Shown here: one piece after another, positions 1 through 8,948 of the stretch
How positions within the stretch are numbered: position 1 is the stretch's first letter
How the letters are laid out: every line of letters begins with the position of its first letter
DNA from: GWE2-42-39 sp942493345
Lineage (GTDB): Bacteria > Bacteroidota > Bacteroidia > Bacteroidales > Prolixibacteraceae
Assembly (NCBI GenBank): GCA_942493345.1
Contig: OW818695.1
Location: 1,054,001-1,118,000 of the forward strand
Direction of reading: 5' to 3'
DNA: 64,000 nucleotides
The notes under the pieces: generated by a model
Seen by the model: the letters and a program-made list of their open reading frames with translations, nothing else
Told to the model about the DNA's origin: nothing
The model's database searches: none
Made by a program: the position numbers and the translations under genes

Positions 1-128
1 ACCAATAACGATATTGCCAGAATCAATCCGGCAATACTGATCAAAGAAAGCGCAATAAACTTACGCAGCTCATCTTCAGAATCAATACGGTATCTTTTTC
101 GTATAAAATTATTCAGCGTTTTTAACAT
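1..128 (-). CDS. Partial membrane protein, N-terminus only
   Basis: An ATG on the minus strand at 128 opens a frame that runs off the left edge without a stop, giving about 42 residues. The first 25 or so are basic and acidic (MLKTLNNFIRKRY, then DSEDELRKF). They are followed by a hydrophobic stretch (FIALSLISIAGLILAISLL) that looks like a first transmembrane segment. The family cannot be named from this fragment; a membrane sensor or transporter is possible. A weak -7-like box (TATATTTA on the minus strand, 164-171) lies upstream. The gene is divergent from pruA. Confidence 0.5.
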   Translation of the reverse strand, partial: MLKTLNNFIRKRYRIDSEDELRKFIALSLISIAGLILAISLL

Positions 129-273
129 TCAACGTATGACGGTCAGATTGTTTAAAATCGCACTAAATATAGTAATTTTTAGATTCTGATGCTTTTTTAT
201 GTTAGGTTCCACGGAAAATAAAAACTGATTTTTGTCGCTGACTTTTATTAGTAAATAAAAAATATGCAATCGA

Positions 274-281
274 TAGTTTTG
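274..281 (+). promoter_or_regulatory. Bacteroidota -7 box upstream of pruA
   Basis: TAGTTTTG matches the Bacteroidota -7 consensus TAnnTTTG exactly and lies 35 nt before the pruA start codon. No convincing -33 TTG at the usual spacing was seen, so this is a candidate only. Confidence 0.45.
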
Positions 282-316
282 TAATAGGAAACGTACGAAC
301 AATAAAATATCAGGAA

Positions 317-1954
317 ATGCCAAAAGGATTTTATAACGTACCGGTTGCAAGAAATGAACCTGTAAAAACATACGCTCCCGGCTCTCCCGAAAGAGCGGAA
401 GTACAGGTTATGTTGACAGAACTGCGATCGAAAGAAGTTGATATTCCGATGATTATTGGAGGGAAGGAGGTTACTACGGATCGAAAAATCAGGATATTCC
501 CACCTCACGAAATTAAGCACACCTTAGGTTATTACTCACAGGGCGATATTTCCCATGTGCAACAGGCAATCGATGCAGCAATGGAAGCCCGGGAAAAATG
601 GGTCGACCTTCCATGGCAACATCGTACTTCCATCTTTTTAAAAGCAGCAGATTTGCTGACCGGCCCCTATCGTGCAAAAATGAATGCTGCAACCATGCTG
701 GGGCAGTCGAAAAATATTTTTCAGGCCGAAATTGATGCGGCCTGCGAATTGGCCGATTTTTTCCGTTTCGGGGTAAAATGTATGACTGACATTTATAAAA
801 TGCAACCCGACTCGGCTTCGGGTACTTGGAACTACAGCGAATTCAGACCTCTGGAAGGTTTTGTTTTTGCGCTGACCCCGTTCAATTTTACCTCAATCGC
901 CGGAAACTTACCGGCAGCGCCTGCCATGATGGGCAATGTGGTGGTTTGGAAACCATCGAAAACTGCCATTTATTCGGCTATCGTTATCATGGAAATCCTT
1001 CAGGAAGCCGGTCTTCCCGATGGGGTGATCAACCTTGTATTTGTTCCGGGGCCTGCTGCTGCCGATATAATTTTCAGTTCGCCCGATTTTGCAGGGATTC
1101 ATTATACCGGTTCAACCGAAATCTTTCAGAATATATGGAAAACCATCGGCGAAAATATACACAAGTACAAATCGTATCCGCGTATTGTCGGCGAAACCGG
1201 TGGCAAAGATTTTATTTTTGCCGATGAAACAGCCGATCCCCAGGAACTTGTCATTGCCATGGTGCGTGGTGCGTTCGAGTATCAGGGGCAAAAATGTTCG
1301 GCGGTTTCGCGTGCTTATATTCCCGAAAGTATTTGGCCCGATGTTTTCGAACGACTGGGTAATGAATTAGCAACCGTAAAAATGGGAGCCCCTGAAGATT
1401 TTACCAATTTTATGAATGCAGTTATCGATGAAACTTCGTTCGATAAACTGAAAGGTTTTATCGACAGCGCAAAAATAGATGATTATGCGGAAGTTCTTTG
1501 GGGTGGAAACTGTGATAAATCGGTCGGCTATTTTATAGAACCAACGGTTATTCTGGCTAAAAAGCCTGATTACATTACCATGAAAGAAGAACTCTTCGGC
1601 CCGGTACTTACTATTTATATATACAGAGACGAAGAACTTGATCGGATGCTGGATATTTTGAACCGGACTTCGAATTATGCACTCACGGGGGCAATCTTTT
1701 CAAAAGACCGGTACAACATCGCAAAATACACCAAACGGTTGGAAAATGCGGCCGGTAATTTCTACATCAACGACAAACCAACCGGCGCGGTAGTTGGCCA
1801 ACAACCTTTTGGCGGCACACGCAAATCGGGCACCAACGACAAGGCAGGCTCTGTTTTCAATATGTTGCGATGGGTTTCAATTCGCACCATTAAAGAAAAT
1901 TTTGTGCCTCCACAAACGTATACCTATCCGAATTTTCAGGCCGATGAGGAATAA
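317..1954 (+). CDS. pruA: L-glutamate gamma-semialdehyde (1-pyrroline-5-carboxylate) dehydrogenase
   Basis: NAD-dependent aldehyde dehydrogenase that oxidises glutamate semialdehyde (P5C) to glutamate, the second step of proline catabolism, in the cytoplasm. The 545-residue length fits the single-function P5CDH family. Visible signatures are the general-base glutamate in GETGGKD (E293), the catalytic cysteine in GQKCSA (C327), the TPFNFTS and WKPSKTA segments of the coenzyme fold, and the C-terminal QQPFGGTRKSGTNDK region. The start at 317 gives the usual N-terminus (MPKGFYNVP). No proline dehydrogenase gene is adjacent, so the two steps are not encoded together here. It stands as its own unit before the small divisome gene. 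Confidence 0.95.
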   Translation: MPKGFYNVPVARNEPVKTYAPGSPERAEVQVMLTELRSKEVDIPMIIGGKEVTTDRKIRIFPPHEIKHTLGYYSQGDISHVQQAIDAAMEAREKWVDLPWQHRTSIFLKAADLLTGPYRAKMNAATMLGQSKNIFQAEIDAACELADFFRFGVKCMTDIYKMQPDSASGTWNYSEFRPLEGFVFALTPFNFTSIAGNLPAAPAMMGNVVVWKPSKTAIYSAIVIMEILQEAGLPDGVINLVFVPGPAAADIIFSSPDFAGIHYTGSTEIFQNIWKTIGENIHKYKSYPRIVGETGGKDFIFADETADPQELVIAMVRGAFEYQGQKCSAVSRAYIPESIWPDVFERLGNELATVKMGAPEDFTNFMNAVIDETSFDKLKGFIDSAKIDDYAEVLWGGNCDKSVGYFIEPTVILAKKPDYITMKEELFGPVLTIYIYRDEELDRMLDILNRTSNYALTGAIFSKDRYNIAKYTKRLENAAGNFYINDKPTGAVVGQQPFGGTRKSGTNDKAGSVFNMLRWVSIRTIKENFVPPQTYTYPNFQADEE

Positions 1955-2049
1955 AATTCCAGAGAAAATAAAATATCAGGAAACGAATTCAGTATCTCCT
2001 TTTTTTGCTTCTGAAAAAAATATAAATTTGCCTAAAATTCAGGCATAAA

Positions 2050-2352
2050 ATGAAGAAGGTTTTACATTTCATTTGGTCAAAAATCAGCAACAAGTATTTT
2101 CTTGTTTTCATTTCTTTTTTTGCCTGGATCATGTTTTTCGACCAGCACAACCTACTGCAACATTACCAAAATCGCGAAAAACTCCGGCAACTGAAAGAAC
2201 AGGAAGAATTTTACAAGAAAAAAATCGAGGCAGACAAACAAAAACTTTACGAGCTGCAAACGAACGATGAGAACTTGGAAAAATTTGCCCGCGAACAATT
2301 TCAGATGAAAAAGGAGAATGAAGATGTCTTTGTAATCGTTGAAGGAAAATAA
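2050..2352 (+). CDS. FtsB/DivIC-family septum formation initiator
   Basis: A 100-residue bitopic membrane protein. It has a short basic N-terminus, one transmembrane helix at about residues 15-32 (YFLVFISFFAWIMFF), and then a coiled coil rich in Gln, Glu and Lys to about residue 75. A short conserved tail follows (NLEKFAREQFQMKKENEDVFVI). This is the classic layout of FtsB/DivIC proteins, which bridge FtsL and FtsQ/DivIB at the division septum. The ENLEKFARE-type motif after the coil is the family hallmark. It lies 95 nt after pruA, probably as a separate unit. FtsB and DivIC cannot be told apart by sequence inspection. Confidence 0.85.
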   Translation: MKKVLHFIWSKISNKYFLVFISFFAWIMFFDQHNLLQHYQNREKLRQLKEQEEFYKKKIEADKQKLYELQTNDENLEKFAREQFQMKKENEDVFVIVEGK

Positions 2353-2529
2353 ATCTTCCCCTTTTCAGAATTTCCGAAAGTTTTACTTAAAAAAATCCCC
2401 TCACATCCCTGTTTCCAGAAAAAAATAAAGTCTTTTTCGACAAAAACTACTTTATTGCGAAAACAAAAACCCGTAAGTATTTGATAGTTATTCGAATTTT
2501 ACTAAATTGTAACAGGATAAAAATAAAAA

Positions 2530-3120
2530 ATGAACCAGAACAGCGATATATTTCGCATTAAGACCAACGATATTGAACCGGAAAAAGGGCGGATTTTAAT
2601 TGCCGAGCCCTTTCTCCCGGGCAGCTATTTTAACCGGTCGATCATCCTTCTTGCCTCGTATGGCGAAAAAGGCGCTGTGGGTTTTATCCTGAATAAACCA
2701 ATTGATTTTCCGATTCATGATTTGTTCGACGATCTGCCTGGATTCAATGCGGAAGTGTATTTGGGAGGACCGGTAAGTCCCGATTCGGTGTATTTTATCC
2801 ATTCGCTGGGAGACCAGATCCCGGGAAGCATCCACATCAAGGAAAACCTGTATTGGGGAGGCGATTTCGATGTACTGAAAGAACAAATTCGTTCGGGAGT
2901 CGTTACTTCCGGCCAAATTCGGTTTTTTGTCGGTTATTCGGGCTGGGCCCCGGGCCAGTTGGAAGAAGAAATCCGGGAAAATTCATGGCTGGTTTCTGAA
3001 ATAAAGCAAAGTGAAGTGATGCGCAACTCGGAGCAGGAATTGTGGGAAGAAGCAGTAAAAGCAGTTGGCGGCAAATATTCGTTGTGGGTCAATTACCCTG
3101 AAAATCCTTCGCTCAATTAG
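2530..3120 (+). CDS. YqgE/AlgH family protein (UPF0301)
   Basis: A 196-residue protein with the YqgE/AlgH signature. The N-terminal segment RILIAEPFLPGSYFNRSIILL is followed by GAVGFILNKP, LGGPVSPDS and VGYSGWAPGQLEEEI, all in the normal order. The family is cytoplasmic, with a known fold but no agreed biochemical role; AlgH was linked to alginate regulation in Pseudomonas. It is preceded by 177 nt of AT-rich DNA with no other gene and followed by about 230 nt before nadB. Length is normal and no residue stands out as missing. Confidence 0.9.
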   Translation: MNQNSDIFRIKTNDIEPEKGRILIAEPFLPGSYFNRSIILLASYGEKGAVGFILNKPIDFPIHDLFDDLPGFNAEVYLGGPVSPDSVYFIHSLGDQIPGSIHIKENLYWGGDFDVLKEQIRSGVVTSGQIRFFVGYSGWAPGQLEEEIRENSWLVSEIKQSEVMRNSEQELWEEAVKAVGGKYSLWVNYPENPSLN

Positions 3121-3313
3121 ATTCTTCTGTATCTCCCAAAAATCCGATAATTTGAAAACGGAGGTTGCTTGTCGTTTTAGTTCCGGTGAAGCATCCGAAA
3201 TAAAGATGATGCAAAGGAAATGTTTTCGGCATACGATAAGAAGGTCGTCTTAAAATAAAGTTACCGAAGCGAAAACTACTGTTTATTAATCACTCTCTGT
3301 TGTCCATATTTTA

Positions 3314-3321
3314 TACCTTTG
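3314..3321 (+). promoter_or_regulatory. Bacteroidota -7 box of the nadB-nadC-coaX operon
   Basis: TACCTTTG matches TAnnTTTG exactly, 31 nt before the ATG at 3352. A longer nadB frame could begin at a TTG at 3319, but that codon would lie inside this promoter box, which supports the ATG at 3352 as the true start. Confidence 0.55.
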
Positions 3322-3351
3322 CTGCTTGTTAAAAAACAAGCAATTGCCTCG

Positions 3352-4923
3352 ATGCAAATAAAACATTTTGACACGATTGTGATAGGAAGCGGCCTCGCAG
3401 GCCTGACGGCTGCCTATCATGCCTCCAGGTTTGGAACGGTTGCTGTAATTACCAAATCGCAACTCGATACCAGCAATTCCTATTATGCCCAAGGCGGAAT
3501 CGCTTGCGTGATGAGCGAAAACGATTCATTCGACATACATATACACGACACATTGATTGCAGGGCGTGGCCTTTGCGACCACGATTCAGTTAAAATACTG
3601 GTCGAAGAAGGACAGGCACGGGTAAAGGAGCTGATTGAAATGGGCATGAAATTCGATCAGGAAGACGGCCAGTTTGTATTGGGGCTTGAAGGAGGGCACA
3701 GCAAACGCCGTATTTTACATGCGGGAGGTGATGCTACCGGAAAGGCGCTTACCAGTTTTGTACTTCAAAAAGTGATTGAGCAACCTTCAATTCAACCTTT
3801 TGAATTTACCGCAGCTGTTAAATTATTGATTACTGATGGCCAATGCCGTGGAATACAGGCTACTGACTTTACCTGTGGCGAAAATATTGTTTTCACGGCC
3901 AAAGCAACAATTCTGGCAACCGGAGGACTGTCGCGGGTTTACGACCGCTCAACCAACCCGCATACGGCTACCGGCGATGGCATTGCAATGGCTTACGAAG
4001 CCGGCGCTGAAATCGCGGATGTCGAATTTATTCAGTTCCATCCGACAGCACTTTATGTGCCCGGGCAAGAAGCTTTCCTAATCAGCGAGGCAGTGCGCGG
4101 CGAAGGAGCTTGGTTGCTTAATCCGCAAGGCGAACGGTTTATGAAAGACATTCATCCACAGGCAGAACTTGCCCCGCGCGATGTGGTGGCCTTTTCAATT
4201 TTTAAACAGATGCAAAAATTTAATTGCGATTTTATTCATCTGTCACTGGCTCATCTCGATTCAGAAAAAATAAAAACCCGGTTTTCAAATATTTACCAAA
4301 AGTTACTGGTATTCAACCTGGATCTCAGCAAAGATCTGATTCCCATTGCGCCCGCCGCACATTACATGGTAGGCGGCATCCATACCGACTTGAACGGCGA
4401 AACCAATATTCCTGGCTTGTTTGCCTGCGGCGAAGTGGCATCGACCGGGGTGATGGGAGCCAACCGGCTGGCCAGTAATTCATTGCTCGAATGCCTTGTT
4501 TTCGGGAAACGGGCCAGCGAAAAAGCGCATCAGAAAAATTATCCCGAATGGCAGCCAACCGGCATTTTGCCCATCGATGTCGATGTTCAGAATGAAAATC
4601 TCTTCCTCGAAACAAAAAACAGGATTGCCGGAATAATGAGCCGGAATGTGGGTATTGTGCGCGAAAAATCGACGATGGAAGAAACGATTCGCGAGTTGGA
4701 AGAGATTGCCCGGAGCATTCCGCAGGGAGTGCAGCAGTACAATTATATAAAAATCAAACATGTTGTTGATACCTGCTTGCTGATCAGTCGTTCGGCCCTT
4801 ATTCGCGAAGAAAGCCGCGGGGGGCATATCCGCGACGATTTTCAGAAACAAAACCCCGATTTCAAGGTGCATATTATTCAGCAAAAAAATAAAGAACCGA
4901 AATTTACAGAAGTCAGAAGATGA
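3352..4923 (+). CDS. nadB: L-aspartate oxidase
   Basis: FAD enzyme that oxidises L-aspartate to iminoaspartate, the first step of de novo NAD synthesis. The start is placed at the ATG at 3352 (MQIKHFDTIVIGSG), giving 523 residues, because an upstream in-frame TTG overlaps the promoter box. Seen in order: the dinucleotide-binding VIGSGLAGLTAAYHA near the N-terminus, QGGIACV, the flavin contact LATGGLSRVYDRSTNP, the active-site region VEFIQFHPTAL and SEAVRGEGAWLLN, HYMVGGIHTDLNGET, and NRLASNSLLECLVFG. The C-terminal helical domain has RSALIREESRGGH. The stop overlaps the nadC start by four bases (ATGA), indicating coupled translation. Quinolinate synthase nadA is not in the window. Confidence 0.95.
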   Translation: MQIKHFDTIVIGSGLAGLTAAYHASRFGTVAVITKSQLDTSNSYYAQGGIACVMSENDSFDIHIHDTLIAGRGLCDHDSVKILVEEGQARVKELIEMGMKFDQEDGQFVLGLEGGHSKRRILHAGGDATGKALTSFVLQKVIEQPSIQPFEFTAAVKLLITDGQCRGIQATDFTCGENIVFTAKATILATGGLSRVYDRSTNPHTATGDGIAMAYEAGAEIADVEFIQFHPTALYVPGQEAFLISEAVRGEGAWLLNPQGERFMKDIHPQAELAPRDVVAFSIFKQMQKFNCDFIHLSLAHLDSEKIKTRFSNIYQKLLVFNLDLSKDLIPIAPAAHYMVGGIHTDLNGETNIPGLFACGEVASTGVMGANRLASNSLLECLVFGKRASEKAHQKNYPEWQPTGILPIDVDVQNENLFLETKNRIAGIMSRNVGIVREKSTMEETIRELEEIARSIPQGVQQYNYIKIKHVVDTCLLISRSALIREESRGGHIRDDFQKQNPDFKVHIIQQKNKEPKFTEVRR

Positions 4924-5768
4924 AGATGAACGAAGCAGAAATTAAAGCCGCCCGTGTTTTAATTGACTTGGCGCTCACTGAAGATGTGGCTGGCGGAGAT
5001 ATAACGACCGATAATTTAATACCGGCTTCCAGCAGAAAGAAAGCCAAAATGGTTGCCAAAGCTGACGGGGTTGTGGCCGGATTGGAAGTGGCAGAAATGG
5101 TTTTTCGCAGTCTCGACAGCCAACTGGTTTGGAATGTGAAAATTGCAGATGGCGGCGCGGTAAAAAAAGGCGATGCAATTGTTGAATTCGAAGGCACTTA
5201 CCGCTCGCTGCTTACAGGCGAACGCACGGCACTGAACTTTCTACAACGTATGTCGGGCATTGCAACCATGTCGAGGATGTATGCCGATGCAGTAAAAGAT
5301 TTTAAAACTGAAATTCTGGACACCCGCAAAACATTGCCGGGCTTTCGTCTGCTCGATAAATATGCCGTAAAAACCGGAGGATCGTCGAACCACCGGATCG
5401 GACTTTACGACATGGTGATGATTAAGGATAACCACATTGAAGTAGCTGGCGGCATTATGCAGGCGGTTGACGAAATACGGAAGCGAATTGCCCCGGGCAT
5501 CAAAATTGAAGTGGAAACAACCACGTTGGAACAGGTGCAGGAAGCGATCGATAAAAAAGTTGACATTATTATGCTCGACAATATGGACAATGCAACGATG
5601 AAAAAAGCCGTTGAAATGATTGCCGGGCAGGCCAAAGTTGAAGCGTCAGGAAACATGACGCTCGAACGTTTAAGAGAAGTTGCGGCCACGGGGGTCGATT
5701 ATATTTCGATTGGTGCACTGACCCACTCGGTAAAGGCATTGGACATCAGTCAACGACTGGAGGATTGA
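4920..5768 (+). CDS. nadC: Nicotinate-nucleotide pyrophosphorylase (carboxylating)
   Basis: Quinolinate phosphoribosyltransferase: it converts quinolinate and PRPP to nicotinate mononucleotide, CO2 and pyrophosphate, the third step of de novo NAD synthesis. At 282 residues it has normal family length. Characteristic elements are LTEDVAGGDITTD near the N-terminus, GERTALNFLQRMSGIAT (residues 100-116), DTRKTLPGFR (134-143), KTGGSSNHRIGLYDMVMIKDNH (from 151), and the barrel-end motifs EVETTTLEQ, IMLDNMD and EASGNMTLE. It starts four bases inside nadB and its TGA shares one base with the coaX ATG, so nadB-nadC-coaX reads as one tightly packed operon. Confidence 0.95.
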   Translation: MKMNEAEIKAARVLIDLALTEDVAGGDITTDNLIPASSRKKAKMVAKADGVVAGLEVAEMVFRSLDSQLVWNVKIADGGAVKKGDAIVEFEGTYRSLLTGERTALNFLQRMSGIATMSRMYADAVKDFKTEILDTRKTLPGFRLLDKYAVKTGGSSNHRIGLYDMVMIKDNHIEVAGGIMQAVDEIRKRIAPGIKIEVETTTLEQVQEAIDKKVDIIMLDNMDNATMKKAVEMIAGQAKVEASGNMTLERLREVAATGVDYISIGALTHSVKALDISQRLED

Positions 5769-6496
5769 TGAATTTAATTATCGACATAGGAAATTCGCGT
5801 ACAAAAATCGCCTTGTTCAACAACAGCGATTTCATATTCAACATGCCGCTCGACGAGTTGACACCAGAATATATTGAATCGTTGCTGGGTGAACATCCGA
5901 CCTTGAACAAAGCCATACTTGCCGCAACCAAACCCTATTCTCCGGAACTGAAACATATTCTTGCTAAAAAATTCGATCTTTTCATTGAATTAGATCACCG
6001 GACACTGATTCCCATTGAGAATTTTTACGAAAGCAAGGAAACGCTGGGCAAGGATCGGCTGGCCGCTGCAATCGGTGCAAACGAGCTGTTCCCGAACCAG
6101 AATATTTTGATTATTGATGCAGGTACTGCCATCACATTCGATTTGGTCAATTCGAAAAACCAGTTCATGGGTGGCAATATTTCGCCTGGCCTGGAAATGC
6201 GGTATAAGGCGTTGAATACGTTCACCGGAAAACTGCCGTTAATTGAAGCCGGCGATGACTTTCCCCTGCTCGGGAGAAATACCACGGAGGCAATTCGTTC
6301 GGGGGTGCAGAACGGAATTTTATTTGAAGTTGAGCAATATATTCAGACTTTAAACAAAAATTACGAAAATTTAAAAGTTATTATTACAGGTGGAGACGTA
6401 AATTTCTTTGATAAAAAATTAAAAAGTTCCATATTTGTACACTTTTATTTGACCCTCATTGGGTTAAATAGGATTTTAGAGTTTAATAATCGATAG
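5768..6496 (+). CDS. coaX: Type III pantothenate kinase
   Basis: Phosphorylates pantothenate, the first step of coenzyme A synthesis, in the cytoplasm. The start is the ATG at 5768 (MNLIIDIGNSRTK), overlapping the nadC stop by one base; a TTG one codon upstream is also in frame. The ASKHA-fold signatures are present: the phosphate-binding DIGNSRTK at the N-terminus, GKDRLAAAIGAN, the IIDAGTAITFD loop with its catalytic aspartate, and GGNISPGLEMRYKAL. At 242 residues it fits the CoaX family and not the CoaA or CoaW kinases. Its fusion to the NAD operon links two cofactor pathways. panB, from the same CoA route, lies at 60.4 kb. Confidence 0.93.
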   Translation: MNLIIDIGNSRTKIALFNNSDFIFNMPLDELTPEYIESLLGEHPTLNKAILAATKPYSPELKHILAKKFDLFIELDHRTLIPIENFYESKETLGKDRLAAAIGANELFPNQNILIIDAGTAITFDLVNSKNQFMGGNISPGLEMRYKALNTFTGKLPLIEAGDDFPLLGRNTTEAIRSGVQNGILFEVEQYIQTLNKNYENLKVIITGGDVNFFDKKLKSSIFVHFYLTLIGLNRILEFNNR

Positions 6497-6615
6497 AAAA
6501 CAGATTTGTTTCCCTTCTATTCATTAGACTTTTTGTTTTATTTCACAGATATTTAAACCTGATTATTGGGATTTGGCACAAGATTTGGATTCCATAAAAT
6601 GAAGAGTGCCAAAAT

Positions 6616-6666
6616 ATATTACAGAGGAAGCTGTTGATGGCCATCGATATAAGGAATCTGTAATAT
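6616..6666. other. Imperfect stem-loop upstream of the TPR gene
   Basis: ATATTACAGA (6616-6625) pairs perfectly with TCTGTAATAT (6657-6666). The 31-nt interior contains the 10-bp palindrome GATGGCCATC. It lies in the 229-nt gap between coaX and the next gene, 60 nt before that gene's start. No open frame of useful length covers it. It could be a regulatory RNA structure or an operator; no function can be assigned. Confidence 0.35.
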
Positions 6667-6725
6667 TGAACTGAAGAAAGAATTTATGAAGAAAATTTAT
6701 TAAATAAATTATTGATTAACCAAGT

Positions 6726-8357
6726 ATGAAAAGGATTCTATTTAAAACAATCACTCTCTCCGCAATACTTGTGGCACTGTTGAGCCTGACATCGTTGGCA
6801 CAGCGTGTTATCACAGGTACTGTTTACAGGGAAGGAAAACCGGCAGCAGGGGTAACCGTTGAAGCTCATAAATCGTCTGAATCGTTTATGACAAGTTTCG
6901 ATGGAAAATATACGATTAATGCCGATCCAAAAACAAAATTTCTCAAATTTACATTTATCGACGACTGCCGTAAACTTGAAATTGAAGGAAAAGAAGGCGA
7001 TGTGTTCGATTTTAGTTTCGATGGAATTATTCCCCAGAAGGAAGAGGAACAGGAAGTTGGAGCCATCCTGAAAACGGATGTGGAACTAATCAAAGATAAC
7101 GACCGTAAGTTTACCAATAACCTGACCATGTACGATCAGTTCTATCGGCAGAAAGACTACAAATCGGCATTGGAACCATGGAGGATACTCTATCGGACTT
7201 ATCCAAAATCAACCAAAAATATTTATCTGCATGGCTGCAATATGTTTGAAGCCAAATTTAATCAGGCAAACACTTGGACTGAAAAAAACTTCTACATCGA
7301 TTCAGTAATGAACGTGTACGACAAAAGGATAAAATATTTCGGAGAGAAAGGTTTTGTTCGTGGTCGTCAGGGAGTTGATTATTCCAAATTTAAAACACAA
7401 AACGAAAACTGGACAGATGAACAGTTGAACGAGATTATGAAAAAAGCGTATGGATACCTCGATGAAGCAATAAAAGAAGAAGGCGATAAAACTGAAACCC
7501 CCGTATTGGTGGTTTTCATGCAGGTTACCATTCGCTTGTTCAAGCTAGGCGGGGTCCCAAAAGAAAAAGTTCTGGAAAATTACGAGCTGGTTTCCGATAT
7601 TCTGGATAAATACATTGCTGCGTCGCCCAACGAAACAAAATATACAGAATCGAAAACGGCTATCAATAATATCTTTGAAGTAAGTGGTGCCGCTGATTGC
7701 GATGCTTTGATCAAATTGTACAAACCAAAATTCAACCAGTTGGCCGCTAATCTCGAGTCATTGAAAAAAGTGCTTCGCATGCTCGACAAGCAGGATTGTA
7801 CCGATAGCGAATTATTTGCAATGGCTTCTGAAAAATTGTACGAACTGGAACCATCAGCAGAAGCTGCTTTTAATATGGGACGCCTGTTCATGAAACGAAA
7901 TGATATTGCAAAAGGGAAAGACTACTATTTGCAAGCCATTGCTTCAGAAAAAGATGCGACCTTGTTAAGCAAGTATTATTTTGAGCTTGGAGCTTATACT
8001 TTTGCTTCAGAACAAAAATATCAGGAAGCCGCAGGGTTCCTGAAAAAATCGTTGGCGAACGATCCGAATAATGCCAAAGCACTGCTGTTTTTGGGCGATG
8101 TGTTTGCTGCCTATTCAAAATATTACGGCGAAAAAGAAATCGATCATTTAAGTTTGTTCTGGCTGGCTGTTGATTATTTCAATAAAGCGAAAAAAATCGA
8201 CCCGGATCAGGCAGCCAAAGCAAATGAGAAAATAGCAACCTATTCTCAATATTTTCCTTCCAAAGAAACATTGTTCTTCGACGGATTTCAGGAAGGGCAA
8301 CCGTTTAAAATTGGTAGCTGGATAAATGAAACAACCACTATCCGTGCTAATAAATAG
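6726..8357 (+). CDS. Secreted TPR protein with carboxypeptidase-like regulatory domain
   Basis: A 543-residue exported protein with no named function. It has a signal peptide (residues 1-25, ending LTSLAQ), then a small beta-sandwich of the carboxypeptidase regulatory type (about 27-100; VITGTVYREGKPAAGVTVEA). The remainder is long and helical with TPR-like units; the clearest are around 400-480 (AEAAFNMGRLFMKRND, KYYFELGAYTFASEQKYQEAAGFLKKSL and DPNNAKALLFLGDVF). This gene directly precedes lptC, and the lptC start lies 32 nt inside it, so the two are translationally linked. From the neighbourhood a periplasmic or outer-membrane role in envelope assembly is likely, but this is inference. Similar gene order is common in Bacteroidota. 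Confidence 0.8.
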   Translation: MKRILFKTITLSAILVALLSLTSLAQRVITGTVYREGKPAAGVTVEAHKSSESFMTSFDGKYTINADPKTKFLKFTFIDDCRKLEIEGKEGDVFDFSFDGIIPQKEEEQEVGAILKTDVELIKDNDRKFTNNLTMYDQFYRQKDYKSALEPWRILYRTYPKSTKNIYLHGCNMFEAKFNQANTWTEKNFYIDSVMNVYDKRIKYFGEKGFVRGRQGVDYSKFKTQNENWTDEQLNEIMKKAYGYLDEAIKEEGDKTETPVLVVFMQVTIRLFKLGGVPKEKVLENYELVSDILDKYIAASPNETKYTESKTAINNIFEVSGAADCDALIKLYKPKFNQLAANLESLKKVLRMLDKQDCTDSELFAMASEKLYELEPSAEAAFNMGRLFMKRNDIAKGKDYYLQAIASEKDATLLSKYYFELGAYTFASEQKYQEAAGFLKKSLANDPNNAKALLFLGDVFAAYSKYYGEKEIDHLSLFWLAVDYFNKAKKIDPDQAAKANEKIATYSQYFPSKETLFFDGFQEGQPFKIGSWINETTTIRANK

Positions 8358-8940
8358 TTGTATACTAAAAATACTTATCAGAAAAAGCATTACAATCCTT
8401 TTCTCGGGGATTGTAGTGCTTTTGTTTTCATGCGAAAGCGATATCCAAAAAGTCAAAGAGTTTGCCGATATCCAAACCCAACCCAGTATTACGGCTGAAG
8501 GTTTTGAAACGATTTATTCTGACTCGACAATAATCCGATATAAGTTGAACACTCCGAAACTTGTTTGGCGGGAAGATACAGATCCGCCATATATTGAATA
8601 CCCGCAGGGAGTACACATCGAGAAATACGATGCAAAAATGAATATTACCGCCAGCATCCGGAGCAATTATGCCAAATTTTTCACTAAAGAAGAACGTTGG
8701 GAAGCAAAGAACAATGTTGTCGCGGTAAATGCAAGCGGCGACACCCTGAAAACCGAACAACTCTTGTGGGACGAAAACAAAGGAAAAATTTATTCCGACG
8801 AATTTGTTAAAATCATCCGGGCTGATCAAGTGATTACAGGGATAGGACTTGAAGCCAACCAGGATTTCTCGAACTGGAAAATCAAAAACCCCAAAGGCAC
8901 AATTTATATCGAAGTAGAGGAAGGAGAAGGAGAACAATAA
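8326..8940 (+). CDS. lptC: LPS export ABC transporter periplasmic protein LptC
   Basis: LptC is the periplasmic part of the inner-membrane complex LptB2FGC that moves lipopolysaccharide onto the LptA bridge. This 204-residue protein has an N-terminal hydrophobic segment ending in a lipobox-like VLLFSC (Cys about residue 36). A beta-rich LptC/OstA-like domain follows, with EGFETIYSDSTIIRYKLNTPKL, ITASIRSNYAKFFTKEERWEAKNNVVAVN and TEQLLWDE. Lipoprotein-type LptC is usual in Bacteroidota. The only in-frame ATG before the domain is at 8326, overlapping the upstream gene by 32 nt. The next gene begins eight bases after its stop. Confidence 0.85.
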   Translation: MKQPLSVLINSCILKILIRKSITILFSGIVVLLFSCESDIQKVKEFADIQTQPSITAEGFETIYSDSTIIRYKLNTPKLVWREDTDPPYIEYPQGVHIEKYDAKMNITASIRSNYAKFFTKEERWEAKNNVVAVNASGDTLKTEQLLWDENKGKIYSDEFVKIIRADQVITGIGLEANQDFSNWKIKNPKGTIYIEVEEGEGEQ

Positions 8941-8948
8941 ACCTGCTT

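Noticed and set aside
3319..3351. Longer nadB from a TTG at 3319
   Set aside because: The TTG lies inside the -7 promoter box, so it would not be transcribed; the ATG at 3352 gives the usual N-terminus.
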